From Arthrobacter sp. efr-133-R2A-120 (GTDB taxonomy: Bacteria; Actinomycetota; Actinomycetes; Actinomycetales; Micrococcaceae), in the NCBI RefSeq assembly GCF_030209835.1, contig NZ_JARVRF010000018.1, positions 26,217 through 90,216 on the forward strand: DNA of 64,000 nt, written 5' to 3'. The position numbers were made by a program, and so were the translations under genes. The notes below the pieces were generated by a model. The model made no database searches. It had not been told where the DNA came from and was given only the letters and a program-made list of their open reading frames with translations. Shown piece by piece: positions 32,996-42,279 of the stretch (its first letter is position 1; each line of letters starts with the position of its first letter).

Positions 32996-34327
32996 ATGAA
33001 TCCCGTCATTCTGTTCATTCTCGGAGTCGTCTTCGTCGCGATCGGCGTGGCCGTCTCCATTGCGCTGCACGAGGTGGGGCACTTGCTTCCCGCCAAGCTG
33101 TTCAAAGTGCGCGTCACGAAATACATGATCGGATTCGGTCCTACCCTTTGGTCCACGCGGAAAGGCGAGACCGAATACGGCGTCAAGGCGATCCCGCTGG
33201 GCGGCTACGTCGCCATGATCGGCATGTACCCGCCCAACAAGGAAGATGGCAGCGTCAGGCCCTCCAGCACCGGCATGTTCCAGACCCTTGCCACCGAAGC
33301 CCGGTCCGCGGCACACGAGGAAGTAGGCCCAGGCGACGAGAACAGGGTCTTCTACAGGCTGCCGGTCTGGAAAAAAGTCATCATCATGCTGGGTGGCCCG
33401 GCCATGAACCTGCTCATCGGCCTGGTGCTGACAGCGGTGCTGCTCATGGGCTTCGGAGTGTCCATGGCCACCACCACCATTGCCGAGGTGTCCAAGTGCC
33501 AAGTCAAGGCCGGCGAAACCGTCGATCCAAACTCGCCGAACTGTCAACTCACCCCGGCCGCAGTGGCCAAGCTCCAGCCCAACGATGTTGTCACCAGCTT
33601 TGACGGCAAGCCTGTGACGAGCTGGGCCGAAATGAGCGGCTGGATCCGGGCGTCCGCCGGCAAGGCCGTCCAAATCACCGTGGACCGTGGCGGCAAGAGC
33701 GTCACGACGCAAGTAACACCGGTTCTGTCCGCACGCCCCGTCATCGGCGACAACGGCCAGCAGGCCAAGGGCGCGGACGGCAAGCCGTTGTACGAGGAAG
33801 TCGGGTTCCTCGGCATCGGTGCGCAGACCGCCATGGTGCCCCAACCGGCGTCGACCGTTCTTCCGATGGCCGGCGAGAACATCAAGCAGATCGCCGGAGT
33901 CATCCTCAACCTGCCCGCCAGGGTGGTCGGCGTGGCGCAAGCGGCGTTCGGCTCCGAGCCGCGCGATCCCAACGGCCCCATCAGCGTGGTGGGCGTCGGC
34001 CGGGTGGCCGGTGAAGTGGCTGCCATGGATCAGGTTCCGCTGCAATCGCGCGTCGGTGCCCTTGTGGGACTCCTTGCCGGACTGAATTTCGCCCTGGCCG
34101 TCTTCAACCTGGTTCCGCTCCTGCCGCTCGACGGCGGACACGTGGCGGGTGCGCTCTACGAGGGTGCCCGGCGTCGAATTGCCAAGCTGTTCGGCAAACC
34201 GGATCCGGGGGCTTTCGACATCGCCAAGCTCCTGCCGCTCACCTATGTCGTGGCGAGCGTCCTCATGGCCATGAGCGCGCTGCTGATCTACGCGGACATC
34301 GTCAAGCCCGTCAACCTCTTCGGCTGA
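32996..34327 (+). CDS. site-2 intramembrane metalloprotease, Rip1/RseP type
   Basis: The 443-residue protein has the M50 zinc site HEVGH at residues 25-29 inside the first membrane segment, a PDZ domain in the middle (LQPNDVVTSFDGKPVTSWAEM) and the second metal motif FNLVPLLPLDGGH near residue 380. Such enzymes cut anti-sigma factors and other membrane proteins within the membrane. The dxr-protease-ispG order is conserved in actinomycetes. It could in principle process the anti-sigma-like protein at 2004, but no direct link is visible. Starts at ATG 32996, 17 bases after dxr. Confidence 0.95.
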   Translation: MNPVILFILGVVFVAIGVAVSIALHEVGHLLPAKLFKVRVTKYMIGFGPTLWSTRKGETEYGVKAIPLGGYVAMIGMYPPNKEDGSVRPSSTGMFQTLATEARSAAHEEVGPGDENRVFYRLPVWKKVIIMLGGPAMNLLIGLVLTAVLLMGFGVSMATTTIAEVSKCQVKAGETVDPNSPNCQLTPAAVAKLQPNDVVTSFDGKPVTSWAEMSGWIRASAGKAVQITVDRGGKSVTTQVTPVLSARPVIGDNGQQAKGADGKPLYEEVGFLGIGAQTAMVPQPASTVLPMAGENIKQIAGVILNLPARVVGVAQAAFGSEPRDPNGPISVVGVGRVAGEVAAMDQVPLQSRVGALVGLLAGLNFALAVFNLVPLLPLDGGHVAGALYEGARRRIAKLFGKPDPGAFDIAKLLPLTYVVASVLMAMSALLIYADIVKPVNLFG

Positions 34328-34400
34328 TGCTGTCCGACTCAGCAGATGCCGGACGCTGCCGTGGACTCCCCGGATTTGGCTTGGGGGATAGGCTATCCAT

Positions 34401-34694
34401 ATGACTGTTTTCGCTGTTGAGTACGTGTACGACGCCGAGTCCGCCGAGGTGCGCGATGCGAACCGCCCTGCCCACCGTGCCTGGCTCGCTAGCCTCGCCG
34501 AGCAGGGAACCCTGCTGGCGAGCGGCCCTTACACCGACGGCGCGGGTGCACTGCTCCTGCTCGAGGCCGCCGACGAGGCCGAGCTGAACGCCACGCTGAA
34601 GGAGGATCCGTTCGCCGCCGTCCGAGGGATCGCAGGCATCCGGACATCGGAGTGGAACCCCATTATCGGAATGCTCTCCGCCCACGCTTCCTAG
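34401..34694 (+). CDS. YciI-family protein
   Basis: The 97-residue protein has the YciI/ferredoxin-like pattern: MTVFAVEYVYD, NRPAHRAWLASLAEQGTLLASGPY, LLLLEAADEAELNATLKEDPF. YciI proteins are small dimers with a conserved His-Asp pair and no well-defined reaction. No Shine-Dalgarno sequence precedes the ATG; instead the palindrome GGATAG-G-CTATCC (34386-34398) lies directly in front, so translation may be leaderless. The gene sits between the M50 protease and ispG genes, a frequent placing in this group of bacteria. Confidence 0.88.
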   Translation: MTVFAVEYVYDAESAEVRDANRPAHRAWLASLAEQGTLLASGPYTDGAGALLLLEAADEAELNATLKEDPFAAVRGIAGIRTSEWNPIIGMLSAHAS

Positions 34695-34760
34695 CAGCAT
34701 GACCGGCCGGAGTCCGGACTTCGGCCCTACGATCCACCCATTTCAACCCAAGGAGTCCAC

Positions 34761-35927
34761 GTGACCTCGGTCAGCCTGGGAATGCCGTCAGCCCCACCCC
34801 CCGTTCTCGCGCCCCGCCGCAAGACCCGCCAGATCAAGGTGGGTTCGGTCGGCGTCGGCTCCGATTCACCCATCAGCGTGCAATCGATGACCACCACGCC
34901 CACCACGGACATCAACGCCACCCTGCAGCAGATCGCGGAGCTGACCGCGTCAGGCTGCGACATCGTGCGTGTCGCTTGCCCCTCTGCGGACGACGCCGAG
35001 GCGCTGCCGATCATCGCCCGCAAGTCCCAGATTCCCGTGATCGCGGACATCCACTTCCAGCCCAAGTACGTCTTCGCCGCGATCGAAGCCGGTTGCGCCG
35101 CAGTCCGCGTCAATCCGGGCAACATCCGCAAGTTCGATGACCAGGTGAAGGAAATCGCGGCGGCAGCACGCGATCACGGTACGTCCATCAGGATCGGCGT
35201 CAACGCCGGATCCCTGGAGCCCGGCATCCTGAAGAAGTACGGCAAGGCCACCCCGGAGGCCCTCGTCGAGTCCGCTGTGTGGGAAGCTTCGTTGTTCGAG
35301 GAACACGGCTTCCACGATTTCAAGATCTCCGTCAAGCACAACGACCCCGTCATCATGGTGGCGGCCTACGAGATGCTTGCCGAAAAGGGCGACTGGCCCC
35401 TGCACCTTGGCGTGACCGAGGCCGGACCCGCCTTCCAGGGCACCATCAAGTCCGCCACGGCCTTCGGAGCGCTGCTGTCCCGGGGTATCGGCGACACCAT
35501 CCGCGTCTCCCTCTCCGCGCCGCCTGTCGAAGAAATCAAGGTCGGCAACCAGATCCTGCAGTCCCTCAACCTGCGCCCCCGCAAGCTCGAAATCGTCTCT
35601 TGCCCTTCATGCGGACGCGCCCAGGTGGACGTCTACACGCTGGCCGAGCAGGTCACAGCCGGGCTTGAAGGAATGGAGATTCCGTTGCGAGTCGCCGTCA
35701 TGGGTTGCGTGGTGAACGGCCCGGGTGAGGCCCGGGAAGCCGATCTCGGTGTAGCCTCCGGAAACGGCAAGGGCCAGATCTTCGTGAAGGGCGAAGTCAT
35801 TAAGACTGTCCCCGAGAGCCAGATTGTTGAGACACTGATCGAAGAAGCCATGCGTATCGCTGAAGAGATGGGGGAGGCCGATGGCGAAGATGCTGTCAAG
35901 GGTAGCCCCGTGGTTACCGTCTCGTAG
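34761..35927 (+). CDS. ispG: (E)-4-hydroxy-3-methylbut-2-enyl-diphosphate synthase
   Basis: The 388-residue iron-sulfur enzyme (GcpE) converts MEcPP to HMBPP, the next-to-last MEP step. The N-terminal TIM barrel shows [20 protein letters not shown] and VRVNPGNIR; the C-terminal half has the 4Fe-4S cysteines in SCPSCGR and [12 protein letters not shown]. It starts with GTG at 34761 with AAGGAG ahead. The last 47 bases overlap the start of the GNAT gene in another frame. Along with dxr at 31794 it completes two of the seven pathway steps in this window. Confidence 0.97.
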   Translation: MTSVSLGMPSAPPPVLAPRRKTRQIKVGSVGVGSDSPISVQSMTTTPTTDINATLQQIAELTASGCDIVRVACPSADDAEALPIIARKSQIPVIADIHFQPKYVFAAIEAGCAAVRVNPGNIRKFDDQVKEIAAAARDHGTSIRIGVNAGSLEPGILKKYGKATPEALVESAVWEASLFEEHGFHDFKISVKHNDPVIMVAAYEMLAEKGDWPLHLGVTEAGPAFQGTIKSATAFGALLSRGIGDTIRVSLSAPPVEEIKVGNQILQSLNLRPRKLEIVSCPSCGRAQVDVYTLAEQVTAGLEGMEIPLRVAVMGCVVNGPGEAREADLGVASGNGKGQIFVKGEVIKTVPESQIVETLIEEAMRIAEEMGEADGEDAVKGSPVVTVS

Positions 35928-36783
35928 TAAAGACGGCACCGGACAGGACGATTTCACCGTCCGGGTGCTCGGCGCTGCCGACACCCGGGCACTTCGCGTG
36001 CTCGCGATGGAAGACCCGGTAGCGAACGTTTTCATTCTGGCGCACCTTGATTCAACGGGGAGCGCCGCCCCAACGTCCGGGGGCGCGAGCGTCTTTGGAG
36101 TGTTCGACGGCGACGCCCTGGTGGGTGCCTGCTGGGCCGGGGCCAATCTGGTTCCGGTGCAGCTGGACCCGGAACTGGCTTCCCGCGTTGCGGCGGTTGC
36201 ACACCGGGCCGGCCGTCGCTATGCCTCGATTTTCGGGCCCGCGGAGACCGTGCTGGCGCTCCATTCCCGCTTGGAGCAGCTGGGGCATTTCGCCCACGAG
36301 GTACGTGCCGAGCAGCCGCTTTTGGCGATATCTGGACCACCCGCCGTCGAAGCCAATCCTCAGCTCGGCTTCGGGAACATCGCGGACTTCGACCGGATCC
36401 TGCCCGCCTGCGCAGCCATGTTCGAAGAGGAAGTGGGGTATTCGCCCTTTCTCGGGAGCGAGGACTTCTACAGCCGCAGGGTGGCCGGACTGATCCGGCA
36501 AGGCCATTCCTTGGTACACATCGACGCCGGCGGGACCGTGAAGTTCAAAGCCGAACTCGGGGCCGTCACGGCGCAGGCCACCCAGGTGCAGGGCGTATGG
36601 ATGAACCCTGAATTCCGCGGCAAAGGACTCAGCGCGGGGTACATGGCGGGAGTGGTTGTCCTCGCCCAGCAGTTCGCGCCGATTACGAGCCTCTACGTCA
36701 ACGAATACAACACCCGGGCACGCGCCACGTACGAGCGGGTCGGTTTCAAACGCCTCGGAACGTTCGCCACGGTTCTGTACTGA
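35881..36783 (+). CDS. GNAT-family acetyltransferase, DUF4081 type
   Basis: The 300-residue protein joins an N-terminal DUF4081 half ([20 protein letters not shown], with [20 protein letters not shown]) to a C-terminal GNAT domain ([20 protein letters not shown] is the acetyl-CoA loop, and [20 protein letters not shown] the last strand). The acceptor is unknown. It starts inside the end of ispG (ATG 35881, overlap 47 bases; ATG 35890 is an alternative), so it is probably translated by re-initiation. The protease-ispG-GNAT-proS neighbourhood is typical of actinomycetes. Ends before a palindrome-rich gap. Confidence 0.88.
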   Translation: MAKMLSRVAPWLPSRSKDGTGQDDFTVRVLGAADTRALRVLAMEDPVANVFILAHLDSTGSAAPTSGGASVFGVFDGDALVGACWAGANLVPVQLDPELASRVAAVAHRAGRRYASIFGPAETVLALHSRLEQLGHFAHEVRAEQPLLAISGPPAVEANPQLGFGNIADFDRILPACAAMFEEEVGYSPFLGSEDFYSRRVAGLIRQGHSLVHIDAGGTVKFKAELGAVTAQATQVQGVWMNPEFRGKGLSAGYMAGVVVLAQQFAPITSLYVNEYNTRARATYERVGFKRLGTFATVLY

Positions 36784-36838
36784 CCAGCCCCGTCCTGACC
36801 AGCCCAACTATCCCCACCGCCACCCTCGCCTCGCAAGT

Positions 36839-36891
36839 CCCCACCGGCTCCCAGCCTTCGCAAGCTCAGGCAGGGGCCCTCGCCGGTGGGG
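36839..36891. repeat. inverted repeat downstream of the GNAT gene
   Basis: CCCCACCGGC (36839-36848) pairs with GCCGGTGGGG (36882-36891) around a 33-base spacer. It lies in the convergent gap before the palindrome at 36928 and may form part of the transcription stop. Confidence 0.5.
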
Positions 36892-36927
36892 CCCCTCGGC
36901 CAGGGAACCCTGGCGGCGTGGGCCCCC

Positions 36928-36969
36928 GCAGTTGTTGTCGTTTTGAGGGCTCATAACGACAACAACTGC
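36928..36969. repeat. palindrome of the TTGARGGCTCAT family
   Basis: Perfect 15-base arms (GCAGTTGTTGTCGTT and its complement) enclose the 12-base loop TTGAGGGCTCAT. The loop and inner arms match the element at 21545 with a single base change in the loop. It lies between the convergent GNAT and TetR genes. Confidence 0.85.
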
Positions 36970-36972
36970 TAG

Positions 36973-37590
36973 TCAGTTGGGAGGGGTGAGTTCGCCGGTG
37001 AGGTAGTGCTGGACGTTCGGGGCCACGAGCCGGACCACTTCGTCCTGGGAGGCGGAAGCCAGGGGTTCGAGCCGGACGACGTAGCGCATCAGCATGAGTC
37101 CCACCACCTGCGTGGCGACAAGGTTTCCGCGCATTTTCGCCTCATCGGGGGAGCCGGGAATTCCCGCTGTAATCCTGGAGAGGATGGTCCGGGCCACCAT
37201 CTCCCGCAGCAAGGCCGTCTTGGCCTTGGAGCCGATCGTCCCCCTGACGAACGCGACAAGCCCGTGTTGCGCCGGGCTTTCCCACAACCGCAACACGGAG
37301 CGGACGAGCGCTTCCGCGCGTTGCGCCGGATCCAACGACTCGACGCCGGCAAGGACCTCGTCGGGATCAGCCGGGAGCTCGATGCTCTGGGCGAAGAGTT
37401 CGTCCTTGCCCTTGAAGAAATGGTGGACCATGGCCGGGTCCACTTCGGCTTCGCGGGCAACTTGCCGAAGGCTCGTCCCGTCGAAACCGTGCTCGGCGAA
37501 GAGCCGGCGCGCTGTGGCCAGGATCAGTTCGCGGGAATCGCTCCCGCCGCTCCGGCGTCCCCGCCGCACGGGAGGCGAGGCGCCGCTCAT
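36973..37590 (-). CDS. TetR-family regulator of the ABC exporter
   Basis: The 205-residue protein has a TetR helix-turn-helix at about residues 17-62 (SRELILATARRLFAEHGF, then SLRQVAREAEVDPAMVHHFFKGKDEL) and a TetR_C-type ligand domain (LRLWESPAQHGLVAFVRGTIGS). The frame is open upstream, but the ATG at 37590 overlaps the permease stop by four bases and gives the normal length. It is the third gene after the ABC ATPase and permease, so it probably represses its own operon through the palindrome at 39152. The ligand is unknown, perhaps a drug or lipid exported by the pump. Confidence 0.92.
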   Translation of the reverse strand: MSGASPPVRRGRRSGGSDSRELILATARRLFAEHGFDGTSLRQVAREAEVDPAMVHHFFKGKDELFAQSIELPADPDEVLAGVESLDPAQRAEALVRSVLRLWESPAQHGLVAFVRGTIGSKAKTALLREMVARTILSRITAGIPGSPDEAKMRGNLVATQVVGLMLMRYVVRLEPLASASQDEVVRLVAPNVQHYLTGELTPPN

Positions 37591-38342
37591 GAGGTCCGCC
37601 GTCGGAGGGTGAAGGAGGCCAGGGCCAAAACTCCCACCACGATCGCCGCCATGATTCCGGCATCCTGCCACATGGCCTGGGTCGCCTCGGTGTTGTCGGC
37701 GATCTGCTGGAGCGCATCGACCGAAAACGTCAGCGGCAGCACGTTGGAGATGCTCTCCAGGAGACTGTTCATGTGGTCCCGGGCCACGAAGAGTCCGCAC
37801 AACAGGATCTGCGGTATCACCACTACCGGCATGAACTGCACCGCCTGGAATTCGGTCCGTGCAAAGGCTGAGCACAAGAGGCCAAGCGCGACACCGAGCA
37901 CTGCGTTGATGACGGCGATCATCACGACGTAACCAGGACCGCCCTTGATATCCAGGTTGAAGATCCAGTAGGCTACGGCCGTGGCGACAAGCGATTGCAA
38001 AGCGGCCATGATGGAGAACGCCAACGCATAGCCGAACAGGAGATCGGCTTTGTGGATGGGCGTCGTCAGGAGCCGTTCCAACGTCCCCGAAGTCCTTTCG
38101 CGCAACATCGTGATCGACGTGACAAGGAACATCACCACAAACGGGAAGATGGCCAGCATCATGAGTCCCACACGGTCAAAGGTCCGCGGGAATCCGGGAG
38201 GCAGGGTTTCGTTCTCGAAGAGATAGTAGACGCCCGTGAGCAGGAGCGCGGGAACCACCATGATGAGCGCGACGCTGCGGTGGTCGTGCCGCAGTTGCTC
38301 CAAAACCCGCCTGGTGGTGGCAAACATCATCCGTGGATTCAT
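37587..38342 (-). CDS. ABC-2 type transporter permease
   Basis: The 251-residue protein has six membrane segments and the ABC-2 pattern: NPRMMFATTRRVLEQLRHDHRSVALIMVVP at the start, MLRERTSGTLERLLTTPIHKADLLFGY in the conserved cytosolic loop, and VIPQILLCGLFVARDHMNSLLESISNVLPLTF. Such permeases pair with a DrrA-like ATPase to export drugs or polymers. It overlaps both neighbours by four bases (ATPase upstream, TetR downstream), giving a compact coupled operon. Substrate unknown. Confidence 0.93.
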   Translation of the reverse strand: MNPRMMFATTRRVLEQLRHDHRSVALIMVVPALLLTGVYYLFENETLPPGFPRTFDRVGLMMLAIFPFVVMFLVTSITMLRERTSGTLERLLTTPIHKADLLFGYALAFSIMAALQSLVATAVAYWIFNLDIKGGPGYVVMIAVINAVLGVALGLLCSAFARTEFQAVQFMPVVVIPQILLCGLFVARDHMNSLLESISNVLPLTFSVDALQQIADNTEATQAMWQDAGIMAAIVVGVLALASFTLRRRTS

Positions 38343-39139
38343 GACGCCACCTGGCTTTCATTGGTACTCCGGTGCTTCGAAGTGGCAGTCGTTTCCTGGA
38401 TGAAGTGCAGGAAGGCCTGTTCCAGGTCGTTGCTGTGGCCACGCTCGCTGAGTCCCGCCGGACTGAGCTGCGCCAGCAGCAAGCCGTCGCGGAGCAGGAG
38501 CAGGGAGGAACAGTGTGAGGCCTCTTCCATGACATGGCTGGACACCAGCAGGGTGGTGCCCGCTTCGGCCAAGGCGGCGAACCGTTCCCACAGCTCGGCA
38601 CGCAGTACGGGATCCAGGCCAACCGTCGGTTCGTCGAGGACCAGCAGCTCCGGATGCGAGACGAGCGCGCAGGCCAGCGAGACCCGGCTGAATTCACCAC
38701 CGGAAAGGTCTGCCGTCTTCCGCCGTGCCAGTGATTCGAGCCCGACGGCGGCAATCGCCTCAGCGGTGTCCGCCGCCGTGACGCCGTGCATGGCGCCGAA
38801 ATACCTGACGTTCGCTTCGACGCTGAGATCCGTATAGACGCTCGGTGCCTGGGTGACGTATCCGACGTCGTGCCGCAACGACGGTGCACCGGCCGGACGG
38901 CCCAATACTTCCACGCTGCCGGCTGTGAGTCGCTGGACCCCTACGATGCAGCGCATTAGGGTTGTCTTGCCGCTCCCGGAAGGTCCGAGCAGGCCCGTGA
39001 TGCGCCCGGGCTCGATGGCGAAGTCCAAGCCGCGCAGGATCTTCTTGTGGCCGCGCGTGACATGCAGGCCCTCCGCCTTGACCGCCGGAGGCGCAGGGGA
39101 CATGCCTGGTGCGGGACTTCCCGCTGGGCTGTGGGACAT
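38339..39139 (-). CDS. ABC transporter ATP-binding protein, DrrA-like
   Basis: The 266-residue ATPase shows Walker A (GLLGPSGSGKTTLM), the Q-loop (YVTQAPSVYTDLS), the ABC signature (LSGGEFSRVSLACAL), Walker B (LLVLDEPTVGLDP) and the H-loop (LLVSSHVMEEA). It powers the permease downstream. The ATG at 39139 is chosen because GGAGG lies five bases before it on the reverse strand; a TTG further upstream would place the start inside the operator. The first 30 residues are Pro/Ala-rich and precede the ABC fold. Confidence 0.93.
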   Translation of the reverse strand: MSHSPAGSPAPGMSPAPPAVKAEGLHVTRGHKKILRGLDFAIEPGRITGLLGPSGSGKTTLMRCIVGVQRLTAGSVEVLGRPAGAPSLRHDVGYVTQAPSVYTDLSVEANVRYFGAMHGVTAADTAEAIAAVGLESLARRKTADLSGGEFSRVSLACALVSHPELLVLDEPTVGLDPVLRAELWERFAALAEAGTTLLVSSHVMEEASHCSSLLLLRDGLLLAQLSPAGLSERGHSNDLEQAFLHFIQETTATSKHRSTNESQVAS

Positions 39140-39151
39140 CGCGGCCTCCGA

Positions 39152-39175
39152 TTTATTCATCAAGTGATGAATAAA
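39152..39175. promoter_or_regulatory. 24-base palindromic operator of the ABC exporter operon
   Basis: Two perfect 11-base arms (TTTATTCATCA and its complement) flank a two-base centre, 13 bases upstream of the ATPase start codon. It is AT-rich in a GC-rich genome. The TetR-type regulator encoded as third gene of the operon is the probable ligand. Confidence 0.75.
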
Positions 39176-39228
39176 AGGTAAATCCCATACACAGGCGCGT
39201 CAACTGTGGGCCTCGAGGACGGATCTGC

Positions 39229-39289
39229 AACGCGGGGTCACTTACGGCCCATGTCGGACCTCCGGATGGGCGCTAAGTGACCCCGCGTT
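39229..39289. repeat. interrupted palindrome with AACGCGGGGTCACTTA arms
   Basis: Sixteen-base perfect arms (39229-39244 and 39274-39289) enclose a second perfect stem GCCCAT/ATGGGC and a 13-base loop. It lies upstream of the ABC operon and of proS, in a gap with no gene. It has the form of a REP-type dispersed element. Confidence 0.8.
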
Positions 39290-39407
39290 GTTCGTTGCCA
39301 GGGCCAGGACCTACAAATATTGATTAGTCCAAGCCCTTGAATAAAGTGTCCACCATCACATAAATTCAGAACCAGCCGTGTCGCTGGGGCTCGGACGGAC
39401 CGGCCGC

Positions 39408-39477
39408 TGAGCCACGCCATGGCAGGATGACCAGCCGACCAGCGGCCAGGGGCTTCCTCGCACCATGGCGTGGCTCA
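39408..39477. repeat. 15-base inverted repeat with 40-base spacer
   Basis: TGAGCCACGCCATGG (39408-39422) is repeated inverted at 39463-39477. A neighbouring pair, GGCCGCTG and CAGCGGCC, lies partly inside. The region between 39290 and 39617 is otherwise free of genes; it includes an AT-rich patch (39305-39370) and must contain the proS promoter. Confidence 0.7.
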
Positions 39478-39617
39478 TCTGCGTTTGGCAGGATTAGGCA
39501 ATCGGGATGGCCGGGGCCACGCTCACGAAGGTGCCGGGCGAGGGGCCCGGCTGTAAGCCGGTAGATTGGTACACAGTAGTTTTTGCCAGCTCTTGCCATA
39601 GAAACGGATTCTGACCC

Positions 39618-41429
39618 GTGGTCCTTCGCCTCTCCCAGCTGTTCCTGCGCACCCTGCGTGAAGATCCCGTCGACGCCGAAGTCGCCAGCCACAAACTCCT
39701 GGTCCGTGCGGGCTACATCCGCCGTGCCGCACCGGGCATCTACACGTGGCTGCCTTTGGGATTGAGTGTCCTGCGCAAGGTCGAGCAGATCATCCGCGAG
39801 GAAATGGCCGCCATCGGCGCCCAGGAAGTCCATTTCCCGGCACTGCTGCCCCGGGAACCCTACGAGGCCACCAACCGCTGGACCGAGTACGGCGAAGGGC
39901 TGTTCCGCCTCCAGGACCGCAAGGGTGCCGATTACCTTCTCGCCCCTACGCACGAGGAAATGTTCACCCTCCTGGTCAAGGACCTGTACTCCTCGTACAA
40001 GGACCTGCCGCTGAGCCTCTACCAGATCCAGAACAAGTACCGCGACGAAGCCCGCCCCCGGGCAGGCCTCCTCCGCGGCCGCGAATTCATCATGAAGGAC
40101 TCCTATTCCTTCGACGTCGACGACGCCGGCTTGGACGCGAGCTACGCGGCCCACCGCGCCGCGTACCTGAAAATCTTCGAGCGCCTCGGCCTTGAGGTCA
40201 TCCCCGTCGCAGCCACGGCAGGCGCCATGGGAGGATCCAAGAGCGAGGAATTCCTGCACCCCACCGAGATCGGCGAGGACACCTTCGTGCGCTCGGCAGG
40301 CGGCTATGCGGCCAACGTCGAAGCCGTGACCACCGTGGTCCCGGCCGAAATCGACTTCAGCAACGCGCCTCCCGCGCGCGTCCTGGACACCCCGGACACG
40401 CCCACGATCGAAACCCTCGTGGCCGCGGCCAACCAGCTCGCTCCCCGCAGCGATTCCGACGGCGGCGCCTGGACTGGCGCCGACACCCTCAAGAACGTAG
40501 TCCTCGCCGTGACGCTGCCCACCGGCGAGCGCCAGATCGTGGTCATTGGCGTTCCCGGTGACCGCGCCGTGGACCTCAAGCGCGTCGAGGCCAACATCGG
40601 TTCATTCCTGCCCATTGCCGGCGAGATCGGCTTGGAAGCGGCCAACGAGGAAGACCTCAAGAAGATCCCGCAACTCGTCAAGGGCTACATCGGCCCCGGA
40701 CTGGACCTCGCCGAAGCCGTGCTCGGCCTTGAAGGCACGTCCAAGTTGCTCTTCCTTGTTGACCCCCGGGTTGTCTCCGGCACCAGCTGGGTCACCGGAG
40801 CGAACGAAGACGGCAAGCACGTGTTCGGCCTCGTAGCCGGGCGCGACTTCGCCTGGGACGGCGTCATTGAATGCACCGAGGTCCGGGCGGGAGACGAGGC
40901 CCCGGATGGCTCCGGTCCCTTGGAAACTGCGCGCGGCATCGAAATGGGCCACATCTTCCAACTCGGCCGCAAGTATGCCGAGGCCCTCGACTTGAAGGTC
41001 CTTGACCAGAACGGCAAGCAGGTTGTGGTCACCATGGGCTCCTACGGTGTCGGCGTGACCCGTGCCGTGGCCGCCCTCGCCGAGGCCAACAACGACGACC
41101 GTGGTCTGGTCTGGCCGCGCTCCGTGGCCCCCGCGGACGTCCACGTGGTCGCCGTCGGACGCGGCGAGGAAATTTTCGCGGCGGCCGAGAAGCTCTCCGC
41201 CGAACTCGAGGCTGCCGGCCTCGACGTGATCTACGACGACCGCCCCAAGGTTTCCCCGGGCGTGAAGTTCGGCGACGCCGAGCTCGTGGGCGTCCCCACG
41301 ATCGTGGCAGTCGGCCGTGGCTTGGTAGACGGTGTCGTGGAGATCAAGGACCGCCGCACCGGCGAGGCAGAAAACGTGGCAGTCGAGAAGGCTGCCGATT
41401 ACGTGGTCAACGCCGTACGCCAGAAGTGA
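39618..41429 (+). CDS. proS: prolyl-tRNA synthetase
   Basis: The 603-residue class II synthetase charges tRNA-Pro. It is the bacterial form with an editing insert: motif 1 around [20 protein letters not shown], motif 2 [20 protein letters not shown], the insertion domain at about residues 230-400, motif 3 [17 protein letters not shown], and a C-terminal anticodon-binding domain ([20 protein letters not shown]). It starts with GTG at 39618, and no clear ribosome binding site is seen. The stop overlaps the TauE-type permease gene by four bases (GTGA). Confidence 0.97.
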   Translation: MVLRLSQLFLRTLREDPVDAEVASHKLLVRAGYIRRAAPGIYTWLPLGLSVLRKVEQIIREEMAAIGAQEVHFPALLPREPYEATNRWTEYGEGLFRLQDRKGADYLLAPTHEEMFTLLVKDLYSSYKDLPLSLYQIQNKYRDEARPRAGLLRGREFIMKDSYSFDVDDAGLDASYAAHRAAYLKIFERLGLEVIPVAATAGAMGGSKSEEFLHPTEIGEDTFVRSAGGYAANVEAVTTVVPAEIDFSNAPPARVLDTPDTPTIETLVAAANQLAPRSDSDGGAWTGADTLKNVVLAVTLPTGERQIVVIGVPGDRAVDLKRVEANIGSFLPIAGEIGLEAANEEDLKKIPQLVKGYIGPGLDLAEAVLGLEGTSKLLFLVDPRVVSGTSWVTGANEDGKHVFGLVAGRDFAWDGVIECTEVRAGDEAPDGSGPLETARGIEMGHIFQLGRKYAEALDLKVLDQNGKQVVVTMGSYGVGVTRAVAALAEANNDDRGLVWPRSVAPADVHVVAVGRGEEIFAAAEKLSAELEAAGLDVIYDDRPKVSPGVKFGDAELVGVPTIVAVGRGLVDGVVEIKDRRTGEAENVAVEKAADYVVNAVRQK

Positions 41430-42223
41430 TCTCCGGCTTCGAGTCGGTCCAGCTCACCACGCTCATCATGATCGTGGTGGCTGGATTCGCGGCCGGCTGG
41501 ATAGATGCCGTCGTGGGCGGCGGGGGACTGATCCAGCTCCCTGCCTTGCTCCTGGTTCCGGGGATCACCCCCGTCCAGGCATTGGCCACCAACAAAATGG
41601 GCTCCATCTTCGGGACGACGACCAGTGCCGTCACCTATTACCGCCGGGTGGGCCCTGACCTCAAGACGGCCATACCCATGGCGGTCATTGCCCTCGCGGG
41701 AAGTTTCGGCGGAGCAGTCCTGGCCGCCAACCTTCCCGCGAGCGTCTTCAAACCCATCATCGTGGTGGCGCTCATCGCCGTCGCGCTCTTCACCGCGTTG
41801 CGGCCCAATGCAGGCGAGTTGACCGCCCTGCGACACGACGGCCACCGGCACTACGTCGTGGCCTGCGCCATCGGTGGCGTGATCGGGTTCTACGACGGCC
41901 TGATAGGTCCAGGAACAGGCTCGTTCCTGGTGATAGCCCTTGTCTCCGCCATGGGCTATGCCTTCCTTGAGGCCAGCGCCAAGGCGAAGATCGTCAACAT
42001 GGCCACGAACGCCGGTGCCCTGTTGTTCTTCCTGCCGCACGGATCATTGCTGTGGGGCGTCGGCGCCGTGCTGGGCCTGTCCAACATGGCCGGTGGCTAC
42101 CTGGGCGCGCGGACCGCCGTGAAACAAGGCAGCGGCTTTGTCCGGATTGTGTTCCTGATCGTGGTCGGCGCGTTGATCATCAAACTCGGCGTGGACGTCT
42201 GGAACGACTACTTCGCCAAGTAG
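41426..42223 (+). CDS. TSUP-family permease, TauE/SafE type
   Basis: The 265-residue protein has about eight membrane segments in two similar halves, with [27 protein letters not shown] in the first and [25 protein letters not shown] in the second, the signature of the TauE/SafE (DUF81) family. Members export or import sulfite, sulfoacetate or other organosulfur anions. The GTG at 41426 overlaps the proS stop. Nothing nearby indicates the substrate. Confidence 0.9.
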   Translation: MISGFESVQLTTLIMIVVAGFAAGWIDAVVGGGGLIQLPALLLVPGITPVQALATNKMGSIFGTTTSAVTYYRRVGPDLKTAIPMAVIALAGSFGGAVLAANLPASVFKPIIVVALIAVALFTALRPNAGELTALRHDGHRHYVVACAIGGVIGFYDGLIGPGTGSFLVIALVSAMGYAFLEASAKAKIVNMATNAGALLFFLPHGSLLWGVGAVLGLSNMAGGYLGARTAVKQGSGFVRIVFLIVVGALIIKLGVDVWNDYFAK

Positions 42224-42279
42224 CGTTTCGAAAGTCGCCGGCGATGGCCGCAGGGAAGCCCCGGGCGTAGCATGCACTC

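Noticed and set aside
36839..36972. Insertion-sequence end or attachment site in the palindrome-rich gap
   Set aside because: There is no transposase fragment or target duplication; the inverted repeats are explained by hairpins between convergent genes.
39140..39617. Possible T-box or tRNA upstream of proS
   Set aside because: I found no T-box core sequence, specifier stem or cloverleaf; the visible structure is made of simple inverted repeats.
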